The notes below the pieces were generated by a model. The model was not told where the DNA came from. It was given only the letters and a program-made list of their open reading frames with translations, and ran no database searches. Shown here one piece after another: positions 33,113 to 41,214 of a stretch of DNA of 64,000 bases. Location: assembly GCA_910585435.1 (NCBI GenBank), contig CAJUEJ010000018.1, positions 1-64,000 of the forward strand, read 5' to 3'. The position numbers were made by a program, and so were the translations under genes. The DNA is from an uncultured Hungatella sp. Lineage in GTDB: Bacteria > Bacillota > Clostridia > Lachnospirales > Lachnospiraceae. The stretch's first letter is position 1. Every line of letters begins with the position of its first letter.

Positions 33113-34024
33113 GTGGAAAAGCTGTTATGGAATGAAAAGCTCAATATCGGCGTTGAGATCGTAGACAAGGCCCACGCCAACCTTTTTCGGATTGTGGGAA
33201 AACTGATTGAACTGGTTAATAGTGACTCGAATTACCAGAATGCCTGTAAGGAGGGCGTCAAATATCTGGAAGATTACTCCATAAAACATTTTGCGGAGGA
33301 AGAAGCCTACATGCGTTCCATCCGGTATTCCGGTTATGCAAAGCATAAGGAAATCCATGATACCTTCAGGGACCAGACTCTGGTCTCTCTTAAAAAGACT
33401 CTGGAGCTGTCGGATTATTCTCTGACAGCAGTACATCGCTTTTTAAATACCATGCTGGGCTGGCTTGCCGGTCATATTATGACAGAAGACCAGCTGATAT
33501 CAGGGGTTCCATGTAAAACAAACCTTTATGACTATTCCACCCGGGTATCGGTTGCGGCCCAGGCCGTAAGCCAGGCTATGAATGACATGTTCCATATAGA
33601 TACGGTTCTTGTGGACGATAATTACTACGGACAGTATCTGGGCGCAGGATTCTACTGCCGTTTAGGCTATGATATTGATGACGGAGGAAAGGTACTTATA
33701 CTTATGGGTGCGGAGGACAAACTGATCCGCCGCGGCGTAGGGCTGATCTACGGCATGCAGACCATGCAGGATACGGAGATGGTACATGAGGTGGCTCTGC
33801 AGATCTTTGAACAGTTCCTCCACCATATGGGCGGTTTATTCCGGTCCGATGCCGTATACAGCCTGCACAGAGAAGAATTGTTAACCAGCGACGAGTTCCG
33901 ATCTGATTTTGCCACAAGATATCCTTACAGCATACTGTTCGAAACACGGCTGGGCCGTTTTGTATTCTGCTGCCGCAAATGGAAGCCCAAAAGAAGAAAG
34001 GCCCCGGGAACTCAGGAATCATGA
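33113..34024 (+). CDS. Bacteriohemerythrin fused to a C-terminal CheX-like domain
   Basis: A 303-residue protein. Residues 1-135 are a bacteriohemerythrin with all di-iron ligands in place: His21 (DKAHANLF), His59 and Glu63 (HFAEEE), His78 and His82 (HKEIH), His121 and Asp126 (HIMTED). It would bind oxygen or sense redox state. Residues ~145-290 (MNDMFHIDTVLVDDNYYGQYLGAGFYCRLGYDIDDGGKVLILMGAEDKLI...) resemble CheX/CheC phosphatase folds, a tentative match. The start is GTG33113. The best ribosome site (GAGGGGGC) is 13 nt away and better placed for an out-of-frame ATG at 33103 that opens a 10-codon ORF. Confidence 0.85.
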   Translation: MEKLLWNEKLNIGVEIVDKAHANLFRIVGKLIELVNSDSNYQNACKEGVKYLEDYSIKHFAEEEAYMRSIRYSGYAKHKEIHDTFRDQTLVSLKKTLELSDYSLTAVHRFLNTMLGWLAGHIMTEDQLISGVPCKTNLYDYSTRVSVAAQAVSQAMNDMFHIDTVLVDDNYYGQYLGAGFYCRLGYDIDDGGKVLILMGAEDKLIRRGVGLIYGMQTMQDTEMVHEVALQIFEQFLHHMGGLFRSDAVYSLHREELLTSDEFRSDFATRYPYSILFETRLGRFVFCCRKWKPKRRKAPGTQES

Positions 34025-34043
34025 TATTTTTGTCATCTGTGCA

Positions 34044-34107
34044 TCTGCAAAGCGGCAGTGGGGGCAGACCCTATGTCCCGCTTTGCAGAAAAATTTTTCT
34101 TTTTTGC
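34044..34107 (+). terminator. Rho-independent terminator of the hemerythrin gene
   Basis: A perfect 12-bp stem (TCTGCAAAGCGG at 34044-34055 with its complement at 34078-34089) is followed by AAAAATTTTTCTTTTTT. Confidence 0.93.
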
Positions 34108-34142
34108 TATACCAATTTAAACCATTAAATCTTTAACGTGTC

Positions 34143-34171
34143 TTGATATTTATGCATGATTGTGGTATATT
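34143..34171 (+). promoter_or_regulatory. Sigma-A promoter of the esterase/ATP-grasp operon
   Basis: TTGATA (34143-34148), a 17-bp spacer and TATATT (34166-34171), 26 nt before ATG34198. The ribosome-binding site ACGGAGGAAC is at ~34182-34191. Confidence 0.7.
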
Positions 34172-34197
34172 AAATCAATATTACGGAGGAACTATTT

Positions 34198-34962
34198 ATG
34201 GTAGAAGTATGGAATATCACCATTCCGGAGCTGACAGGCAGCGAAACCAGACGTGCCTACATTTATCTTCCGGAATCTTATGAGTATGAGCCTGACAGGC
34301 GTTACCCTGTTTTATACATGTTTGACGGACACAATGTCTTTTTCGATGATCATGCCACTTACGGCAAAAGCTGGGGGATGGAAGAATACATGGACTTTAC
34401 CGGAACTCCTTTAATCATCGCCGCCGTGGAGTGCAATCACAGCCCGGACAACGGCCGCCTTCAGGAGTATTCCCCATACTCCTTTAAGGACAACCGGTTT
34501 GGAGCCATTACAGGCCGTGGAAAAACGACTATGAGATGGATGATCCGCACCTTTAAGCGGCAGGTTGACCGCCGTTACCGCACCATTCCGGACAGAGAAC
34601 ATACCTTTATTGCCGGCAGCTCCATGGGCGGTCTTATGAGTCTGTTTGCACTGATTCAGTATAACCGGTATTTTTCCCGGGCCGCTGCGCTCTCACCGTC
34701 TCTGTGGGTAGCCCCGGACAAGCTGGAGCATCTGATCTCTCAGGCAGCTCTGGCGCCTGATACCATTCTGTACATGGATTACGGTGCCAAAGAGTTTTCC
34801 AACCACGGGAAGATGGAACGGCAGTTCTCCCGAATCGGCTCCGCTCTTTTAAAACGCCATGTGCTTTTGAATCTAAGGATCGTACCGGAGGGAACCCACT
34901 GCGAGGCCAGCTGGGAGAAGCAGGTGCCTTTCTTTATCAATACTCTGATGTATGATATCTGA
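34198..34962 (+). CDS. Esterase D/enterochelin-esterase-like alpha/beta hydrolase
   Basis: A 254-residue cytoplasmic alpha/beta hydrolase. The nucleophile Ser is in FIAGSSMGGLMSLFA (~142), RRYPVLYMFDGHNVFF and the oxyanion region precede it, and the catalytic His is probably in VPEGTHCEASWEKQVPFFI near the end. The N-terminal TIPELTGSETRRAYIYLPESYE is typical of the Esterase (PF00756) family, which includes feruloyl, S-formylglutathione and enterochelin esterases. It is the first gene of a three-gene operon with another esterase and an ATP-grasp ligase, so its substrate may be a product of that ligase. Confidence 0.88.
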   Translation: MVEVWNITIPELTGSETRRAYIYLPESYEYEPDRRYPVLYMFDGHNVFFDDHATYGKSWGMEEYMDFTGTPLIIAAVECNHSPDNGRLQEYSPYSFKDNRFGAITGRGKTTMRWMIRTFKRQVDRRYRTIPDREHTFIAGSSMGGLMSLFALIQYNRYFSRAAALSPSLWVAPDKLEHLISQAALAPDTILYMDYGAKEFSNHGKMERQFSRIGSALLKRHVLLNLRIVPEGTHCEASWEKQVPFFINTLMYDI

Positions 34963-35053
34963 CCGGCGGCCTCCCATAAGGTCAGGTTTTGTCCCCTTTG
35001 GACAGTTCACAGCCGCTGCAGGCAAATTTATTTTAAAAAAGGAGAAAGCATTT

Positions 35054-35806
35054 ATGGAAACGCAATATTTTAAGCAATACAGTCCGGCACTTGACAGAGA
35101 CATGGAGTGCAAGGTCTATGGACACGCAGGCAGGCCTGTCCTTTATATCCCCTGTCAGAACGGGCGCTTTTTTGACTTTGAAAATTTCCGTATGACTGAC
35201 GTGTGGGCTCCCTGGATCGATTCCGGACAGGTCATGGTTTTTTCCATTGACACCATGGATGAGGAAACCTGGTCCAACAAATCCGGTGATCCTTACTGGA
35301 GAATCCGCCGCCACGAACAGTGGAATCATTTTATTGTTGATGAGATGGCCCCCTTCATCCGGAAGATGGTAAATGAAAGAAATGGCTGGGAGGGCAATCC
35401 CGGCATTATTGCCTTTGGCTGCAGCTTAGGCGCCACCCATGCGGCCAACCTGTATTTCCAGCATCCTGACATCTTTGACGGGCTGTTGGCTTTAAGCGGT
35501 ATCTACACAGCTGATTATGGTTTTGACGGATACATGGATGAGCTGGTCTACTTAAATTCTCCGGTTCATTATCTTCCCAACATGCCGGATGACCATCCCT
35601 ATATAGGCATGTACCGCAACAACAAGGGAGTCATCTGCGTAGGCCAGGGCCCATGGGAGATCCCGGATACCACCAGACAGCTTCATGGAATCCTGCAGAG
35701 TAAAGGGATTCCGGTGTGGGTGGATTTCTGGGGCTATGACTGTGCCCACGACTGGGACTGGTGGTATAAGCAGGTTACCTATTTTGTACCTTATCTTCTT
35801 AGATAA
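35054..35806 (+). CDS. Second esterase family protein
   Basis: A 250-residue alpha/beta hydrolase with the nucleophile elbow GCSLGATHAANLYFQHPDIFDGLLALSG. It is related to the preceding esterase but differs in its start (YSPALDRDMECKVYGHAGRPVLYIPCQNGRFFDFENF) and its end (WVDFWGYDCAHDWDWWYKQ, which holds a probable catalytic His). I chose ATG35054 because AAAAGGAGAAAG precedes it; the frame is open further upstream without support. It lies 91 nt after the first esterase and 40 nt before the ATP-grasp gene, and is probably cotranscribed with both. Confidence 0.87.
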   Translation: METQYFKQYSPALDRDMECKVYGHAGRPVLYIPCQNGRFFDFENFRMTDVWAPWIDSGQVMVFSIDTMDEETWSNKSGDPYWRIRRHEQWNHFIVDEMAPFIRKMVNERNGWEGNPGIIAFGCSLGATHAANLYFQHPDIFDGLLALSGIYTADYGFDGYMDELVYLNSPVHYLPNMPDDHPYIGMYRNNKGVICVGQGPWEIPDTTRQLHGILQSKGIPVWVDFWGYDCAHDWDWWYKQVTYFVPYLLR

Positions 35807-35846
35807 ACCATAAATCCAAAAGAAACCTTTAAGGAGGAGTACGAGT

Positions 35847-37070
35847 ATGAAAAACGTTGTTTTTATTTCCCCAAACTTTCCCACCAACTACTGGCAGTTC
35901 TGCCGGGAGCTGAAAAACAACGGAATGAATGTTCTGGGAATCGGTGACCAGCCCTATAATGAGCTGACCCAGGAGCTGAAAGACAGTTTAAATGAATACT
36001 ACAAGGTAGACAGCCTGGAAAACGAAGATCAGGTGTACCGTGCCGTGGCTTTCTTCATCTTCAAGCACGGCCGGATTGACTGGCTGGAATCCAACAATGA
36101 GTACTGGCTGGAGCGGGACGCCAGGCTGCGGACAGATTTTAATATCACCACTGGTTTCCACACAGAAGATATTCCGAGAGCCAAGTATAAATCCAGGATG
36201 AAGGAATATTATACAAAGGCAGGCATCCCTGTGGCGCGCTACCATCTGGTGGATACCATTGAAAACTGTCAGGCTTTTATAAAGGAGGTGGGCTACCCTG
36301 TAGTTACCAAACCGGACAACGGCGTAGGCGCTTCCCACACGTACAAGCTTTCAAATGATCAGGAGCTTAAGAAGTTTTTTGCAGAAAAAGAGGACTATAT
36401 CCCATATATTATGGAAGAGTTTATCGATGCGGAGGTGAATTCCTACGATGCCGTCATTGACTCCAAAGGCGAGCCCATGTTTGAGACAGGGAATGTGACA
36501 CCCAACTCCATTATGGATATCGTAAATAATTCCGACAATTCCATCTATTACATCGTAAAAGATCTGCCGGAGGACACAAAAGCGGCCGGCCGCGCTGCCG
36601 TCAAAAGCTTTGGCGTAAAAAGCCGTTTCATCCACTTCGAGTTTTTCCGCCTTTTAAGCGACCATAAAGGCCTGGGAAAGAAGGGCGACGTGATCGCCCT
36701 GGAGGTCAATATGCGTCCCTGCGGCGGCTTTACCCCTGACATGATTAACTTTGCCCACAGCACCAACGTATATAAAATCTGGGCTGACATGGTTGCCTTT
36801 GACAAGTCCACCATGCCTGTGGGAAAGCATGCCTACTGCGCCTTCGCCGGACTGCGGGACGGCAAAAACTTTGTCATGAGCCATGAGGACATTATGGAGA
36901 AATACGGCCCTAACATGAAGATGGTGGAGAGGATTCCCGATGTGCTGTCTGACGCCATGGGCAATCAGATGTATGTGGCTACCTTTGATACCAAGAAAGA
37001 GCTGGACAACTTCTATAAAAATGTGTTAAAATGCAGGCCGCTTAAGGGCGGAGCTAAAAAGCAGGCCTGA
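35847..37070 (+). CDS. ATP-grasp domain carboxylate-amine/thiol ligase
   Basis: A 407-residue ATP-grasp enzyme. The N-terminal pre-ATP-grasp fold (NVVFISPNFPTNYWQFCRELKNNGMNVLGIG) is followed by the ATP lid and Lys-binding motifs (GYPVVTKPDNGVGASHTYKL, YIMEEFIDAEVNSYDAVID) and the metal-binding EVNMRPCGGFTPDMINF. The family joins a carboxylate, via acylphosphate, to an amine or other nucleophile; the substrate cannot be deduced. With two esterases in the same operon it may build and hydrolyse an unusual small conjugate or protect against one. ATG35847 has AAGGAGGAG. Confidence 0.88.
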   Translation: MKNVVFISPNFPTNYWQFCRELKNNGMNVLGIGDQPYNELTQELKDSLNEYYKVDSLENEDQVYRAVAFFIFKHGRIDWLESNNEYWLERDARLRTDFNITTGFHTEDIPRAKYKSRMKEYYTKAGIPVARYHLVDTIENCQAFIKEVGYPVVTKPDNGVGASHTYKLSNDQELKKFFAEKEDYIPYIMEEFIDAEVNSYDAVIDSKGEPMFETGNVTPNSIMDIVNNSDNSIYYIVKDLPEDTKAAGRAAVKSFGVKSRFIHFEFFRLLSDHKGLGKKGDVIALEVNMRPCGGFTPDMINFAHSTNVYKIWADMVAFDKSTMPVGKHAYCAFAGLRDGKNFVMSHEDIMEKYGPNMKMVERIPDVLSDAMGNQMYVATFDTKKELDNFYKNVLKCRPLKGGAKKQA

Positions 37071-37123
37071 AAGGCAGGGCTGAAGAGCTGAGCTGAGAGA
37101 CAGGTAGATCATAAATACAGAAT

Positions 37124-37172
37124 AAAACGGTGTGTCCCGGGCATGTTGAAGTTTCCCGGGGTACACCGTTTT
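37124..37172. terminator. Bidirectional terminator between ATP-grasp and GH2 genes
   Basis: AAAACGGTGT...CCCGGG (37124-37141) pairs with CCCGGG...ACACCGTTTT (37155-37172), a 16-bp interrupted stem flanked by T-rich sequence on both strands. It serves the convergent ATP-grasp and GH2 genes. Confidence 0.85.
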
Positions 37173-37212
37173 CTGTTGCCTTATTTAATTACCTTATTCA
37201 TGATTCATGTTT

Positions 37213-39030
37213 TTACTTCGTCTGGTTTATCTCACGGATTCTCTCCGGGCTGACCTTGGGCTGATGGTTCCCGTCTAAAAGCCCGTTGACCTCCTGGTAT
37301 ACATCTGTAAGCTGGGTATAGCAGAATCCGCTGCAGCCCGGAATCCCCATGATGGCTTTCGTCACATCCTCGTACCGCCGGATCACAGCCTCCTCATCCT
37401 TCTCTGCATCTCCATAGCCCCAGTTTTCCTGGCTTACACTTTTCTCCAGGGCGATGCCGCCGTACTCTGTCACAAGCAGCGCCGGCTTATGGGCAGCCTG
37501 GCAGCCGCCGGCAGGGCTTTCATCTCCGGCTTTTTCTCCTGCCCCGTCTTCTGAGCATCTCCACCGGCTTTCTGTCTCTCCCATTGCAAACAGCCTCCGC
37601 TTCTGGGGGTAGATTGCCTCAGGCGCAGCCAGCGCTTTGGCGGTGTATTTGTCCTCAAAGGCTTTTCCGGTCTGGGCATAGTCATGGATGCTGATAATAT
37701 CCGCCTTCACATTCTCCCAGCCGTCATTGGTGCTCACCAGCCTTGTGGGATCCAGGGCCTTTGCCATATGGTACAGTGCCTTTCCGAAATTCTGCTGCCT
37801 TTTGTCATTTAAAATCTTTCTCACGCCCCAGGACTCGTTTAACACAACCCAGGTAATGAGACAGGGGTGGTTGCAGTCTCTTCTGTAAAACTCTGCAAAA
37901 TCCCTGGTAAGGTTCATTATCTCATCATCGCAGAATTCATAGGCGCTGGGCACTTCTCCCCACACATAGAGTCCATAGCAGTCTGCCAGATAATAATATC
38001 TTGGATCCTCTATCTTCTGATGCTTCCTGGCACCTGTAAACCCATAGGCCAGGGTCATCTCCACATCCTCCTTAAGCGCCAGAGCCGATGGCGGCGTCAG
38101 CCCTGATTCCTCCCAGTATCCCTGATCCAATACCATCTTCAGATAACAGGGAATATTGTTTATCAGGACTCTCCCGCTGTCCAGGCTTACCTTTCTCATC
38201 CCGAAATAAGTCCCCACAGAATCCAGCACCTGAAGAGAATATCCGTCCATCCGCACCAGATCCACTGTCATGTCATACAGGTTGGGATCCTCATGGGACC
38301 AGTAATGAATCTCATCGATGGCATCCTCCGGCTTTAAGGCAATGACTACCTGGGTACGGATACCGTCTAAAGAAGCCGTAAGCTTTTTCACGGTTTTCCC
38401 ATAATAGGAGACCGTTAAGAATACCTGATCCCCTGGCTCATACTCATCCACCGTGATTGTGGCCGCAACCTGGTTCCTGTCAATATCCGTCACCAGCTTT
38501 ATATGGTCAATAGGCTTTCCCTCCACTGCCTCCAGCCACACGCCCTGCCAGATGCCGGAGGTGGGAGTATACCAGCAACGGCTGGGCTCCTCCTCCCAGT
38601 ACTGCTTTCCTCTGGGCTGAGCCGTGTCCGCTCTGTCTATGACCTTTACGGCGATCACATTTTCCCCGTCCTCCTTTACATGCTCTGTAATCTCAAAAGA
38701 AAAAGGGGTGTAGCCTCCTGTATGCTTTCCCAGATAAGCTTCATTCACCCACACATGGGCTTCATAATCCACTGCCCCGAAATGAAGATACTGTCTTTTT
38801 CCTTTCATCTCCTCCGGCAGCCGAAACGTCCTCTCATACCAGAGAATATCATGAAACCCTGTCTCTCCGATTCCGCTTGCTTTGGTCTGGTACGCAAAAG
38901 GCACACAGACAGTACGGTCCATGTTCTCCCTGGCGTCAAACCCAAACCTCCATTCCCCGTTCAGTTCTTCCCAGCACTTCCTCCTGAAATCCGGCCTGGG
39001 AAACTGCAGATAATCCAGTGTATTTTTCAT
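37213..39030 (-). CDS. GH2 family beta-glycosidase
   Basis: A 605-residue cytoplasmic GH2 enzyme (beta-galactosidase, beta-glucuronidase or beta-mannosidase type). It has an N-terminal sugar-binding sandwich (WRFGFDARENMDRTVCVPFAYQT; WYERTF; FGAVDYEAHVWVNEAYLGKHTGGYTPFSFEIT), an immunoglobulin-like domain, then the TIM barrel with acid/base Glu in WVVLNESWG and nucleophile Glu in LLVTEYGGIA. An odd ~25-residue insert rich in Gly, Glu and Ala (CSEDGAGEKAGDESPAGG) sits just before the nucleophile. ATG39030 follows GGAGGAAAGA. It lies 70 nt after rfbD in the same direction. The sugar is not determined. Confidence 0.9.
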   Translation of the reverse strand: MKNTLDYLQFPRPDFRRKCWEELNGEWRFGFDARENMDRTVCVPFAYQTKASGIGETGFHDILWYERTFRLPEEMKGKRQYLHFGAVDYEAHVWVNEAYLGKHTGGYTPFSFEITEHVKEDGENVIAVKVIDRADTAQPRGKQYWEEEPSRCWYTPTSGIWQGVWLEAVEGKPIDHIKLVTDIDRNQVAATITVDEYEPGDQVFLTVSYYGKTVKKLTASLDGIRTQVVIALKPEDAIDEIHYWSHEDPNLYDMTVDLVRMDGYSLQVLDSVGTYFGMRKVSLDSGRVLINNIPCYLKMVLDQGYWEESGLTPPSALALKEDVEMTLAYGFTGARKHQKIEDPRYYYLADCYGLYVWGEVPSAYEFCDDEIMNLTRDFAEFYRRDCNHPCLITWVVLNESWGVRKILNDKRQQNFGKALYHMAKALDPTRLVSTNDGWENVKADIISIHDYAQTGKAFEDKYTAKALAAPEAIYPQKRRLFAMGETESRWRCSEDGAGEKAGDESPAGGCQAAHKPALLVTEYGGIALEKSVSQENWGYGDAEKDEEAVIRRYEDVTKAIMGIPGCSGFCYTQLTDVYQEVNGLLDGNHQPKVSPERIREINQTK

Positions 39031-39100
39031 TCTTTCCTCCACTTCATAGCCATATACTCCCAAAGTCTCCTGCGTCTGTGTAAGTGCCAACAGATTTACT

Positions 39101-40090
39101 TTAAAGGTTCGCCACTGTCTTCAAATACCGCCCCAATGCATCCTGCCAGGCAGGCATACGCTTAAATCCTCTCTCCTCCAGCTTGTCCTTGCTCATCCGG
39201 CTGTTCATGGGCCGTTTCGCCCTGGCCGGATACTGGTCACTGGAAACCGGAATCACGTGTACCTTCAGCCCTGCCTGTCTGAAAATCTCACAGGCAAACT
39301 CATACCAGCTGCACAGCCCCTCATTGGTGGCATGGTAGCGGCCGTACTCCTCCGTCTCAATCATATCCACCAGAAGCCTTGCCAGATCATAGGTATACGT
39401 GGGAGATCCCACCTGATCGTCCACCACGGTTATGGTATCCCTGGTCTTCCCCAGGTTCAGCATGGTCTTTATAAAATTCTTCCCGTTAACCCCGAACACC
39501 CAGGCAATGCGGACGATAAAATACTTTTCAAGCGCCTCCACCGCCAGCTCCCCCTCATACTTGGTCTGCCCATAGACGTTCAGAGGCTCTCTGTCATCAT
39601 CCGGCTCCCAGGGACGCTCCCCCTGGCCGTTAAAGACGTAATCCGTGCTGATGTACATCATCTTGCACCCTGTCTCCTTACACACCCTTACAATATTGGC
39701 TGTTCCCTCTCCGTTGACCTTTCGGCACAGCTCCACATTGTCTTCCGCCGCGTCCACCGCCGTGTATGCGGCACAGTGAATCACTCCGTCCGGCGCCGTC
39801 TCCTTTATCACCCTTTCCACTGACACCGGATCCGTGATGTCCATCTCGTCAATATCCACTCCCACGGCAATATGGCCCCGTTTTTCCAGTTCATGGATCA
39901 CATCATACCCCAGCTGTCCTTTGGAGCCAGTCACCAGTATTTTCATGCTGCCTTTTCTGTCCGGGCCGTTCTCTGCTTCCAGATCTATTTTTCCTCCTGA
40001 GCATTTCGTTCCTTCCGGATATTCCGTTCCTTCTGAACATCCATTCCCATCCGGGCTGTTCTGGACGCTCTCCAGCCATTGATCTTCCAT
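39101..40090 (-). CDS. rfbD: dTDP-4-dehydrorhamnose reductase with odd N-terminal extension
   Basis: The last ~281 residues are a standard RmlD: the NAD(P)-binding MKILVTGSKGQLGYDV, STDYVFNG and the YGQTKYEGE catalytic Tyr-x3-Lys. It makes the final step to dTDP-L-rhamnose. Upstream, the frame stays open for ~48 more codons that include hexapeptide repeats (CSEGTE, YPEGTK, CSGGKI) not found in the family. ATG40090 has AAAGGGATAAGAAG; the family-type start is ATG39946 with a weaker AAAGG, so the extension may not be translated. It lies 59 nt after rfbB. Confidence 0.9.
   Translation of the reverse strand: MEDQWLESVQNSPDGNGCSEGTEYPEGTKCSGGKIDLEAENGPDRKGSMKILVTGSKGQLGYDVIHELEKRGHIAVGVDIDEMDITDPVSVERVIKETAPDGVIHCAAYTAVDAAEDNVELCRKVNGEGTANIVRVCKETGCKMMYISTDYVFNGQGERPWEPDDDREPLNVYGQTKYEGELAVEALEKYFIVRIAWVFGVNGKNFIKTMLNLGKTRDTITVVDDQVGSPTYTYDLARLLVDMIETEEYGRYHATNEGLCSWYEFACEIFRQAGLKVHVIPVSSDQYPARAKRPMNSRMSKDKLEERGFKRMPAWQDALGRYLKTVANL
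39986..40039 (-). repeat. 18-bp tandem repeat ahead of the RmlD core
   Basis: Three 18-bp units (40039-40022, 40021-40004, 40003-39986 on the minus strand) encode CSEGTE, YPEGTK and CSGGKI. The first two share CGGAAGGAACG-like cores. It lies between the two candidate rfbD starts. Confidence 0.7.
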
Positions 40091-40149
40091 CTTCTTATCC
40101 CTTTCCAAGCCTTTGTAATTTCTATGCACCTGTTTTCAGGGTCCTGGAG

Positions 40150-41178
40150 TCAGCCTTCCAGCCTCTCTCCGTACATATTGTCAAAATAATCTGCATACTC
40201 TCCGGAAATAATATGCTCCCACCATTCTCTGTTATTTAAATACCATTCAATGGTCTGCCGGATGCCGGTGTCAAAGGTGTATTTAGGCTTCCACCCCAGC
40301 TCTCCCTCCAGCTTTGCAGGATCTATGGCATAGCGCATATCATGTCCGGGACGGTCTGTCACAAAGCGGATCAGGCTCTCCGGTTTTCCCAGCGCATGCA
40401 GGATAACCTTCACCACCTCCAGGTTGGAGCGCTCATTGTGGCCGCCTACATTGTACACCTCTCCCACCCGGCCTTTATGAATAATCAGATCAATGGCTTC
40501 GCAGTGATCAGACACATGGAGCCAGTCCCTGACGTTCTCTCCCTTTCCGTAAACAGGCAGCTCCTCATCCGCCAGAGCCCGGCTGATAATCAGAGGAATC
40601 AGCTTCTCCGGGAAATGATACGGCCCGTAGTTGTTGGAACAGCGGGATATGGTAACTGGGAGCCCGAAGGTCCTGTAATACGCCAGCACAAACAAATCAG
40701 CGCTGGCCTTGGAAGAGCTGTAGGGGCTGGAGGTATGGATAGGCGTCTCCTCAGTAAAGAACAGATCCGGCCTGTCCAACGGCAGGTCGCCGTAGACTTC
40801 ATCTGTGGAAACCTGATGGTATCTCTTTACACCGAATTTCCTGGATGCGTCTAAAAGCACCCTGGTTCCCATCACATTGGTCTGCACAAAAATTCCCGGA
40901 TCCGTAATAGAGCGGTCCACATGGGTTTCCGCCGCGAAGTTTACCACCACATCGAAGTTTTCCTTCTCAAACAGATCCATGATAAAAGGCTCATCTGCAA
41001 TGTCGCCTTTTACAAAACGATAGTTAGGCTTATCCTCCACCGGTTTTAAGGTCTCCAGGTTCCCTGCATAGGTGAGTAAATCCAGATTCACGATCTGATA
41101 ATCCGGATATTTATTCACCATATGGTGTACGAAATTTCCGCCGATAAAGCCTGCGCCTCCGGTCACTAATACTTTCAT
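40150..41178 (-). CDS. rfbB: dTDP-glucose 4,6-dehydratase
   Basis: A 342-residue extended short-chain dehydrogenase. It has GGAGFIGGNFVHHM for NAD binding, VNFAAETHVDRSI, the catalytic VSTDEVYGDLP (Thr-Asp-Glu) and YSSSKASADLFVLAY (Tyr-x3-Lys), and SNNYGPYHFPEKLIPLII. It converts dTDP-glucose to dTDP-4-keto-6-deoxyglucose. It lies 36 nt after rfbA. The usual rfbC epimerase is not in this cluster, so it must be encoded elsewhere if rhamnose is made. Confidence 0.97.
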   Translation of the reverse strand: MKVLVTGGAGFIGGNFVHHMVNKYPDYQIVNLDLLTYAGNLETLKPVEDKPNYRFVKGDIADEPFIMDLFEKENFDVVVNFAAETHVDRSITDPGIFVQTNVMGTRVLLDASRKFGVKRYHQVSTDEVYGDLPLDRPDLFFTEETPIHTSSPYSSSKASADLFVLAYYRTFGLPVTISRCSNNYGPYHFPEKLIPLIISRALADEELPVYGKGENVRDWLHVSDHCEAIDLIIHKGRVGEVYNVGGHNERSNLEVVKVILHALGKPESLIRFVTDRPGHDMRYAIDPAKLEGELGWKPKYTFDTGIRQTIEWYLNNREWWEHIISGEYADYFDNMYGERLEG

Positions 41179-41214
41179 GCTTTCGCTTCTCCTTTCACTT
41201 GCTTTTACTTGCTG

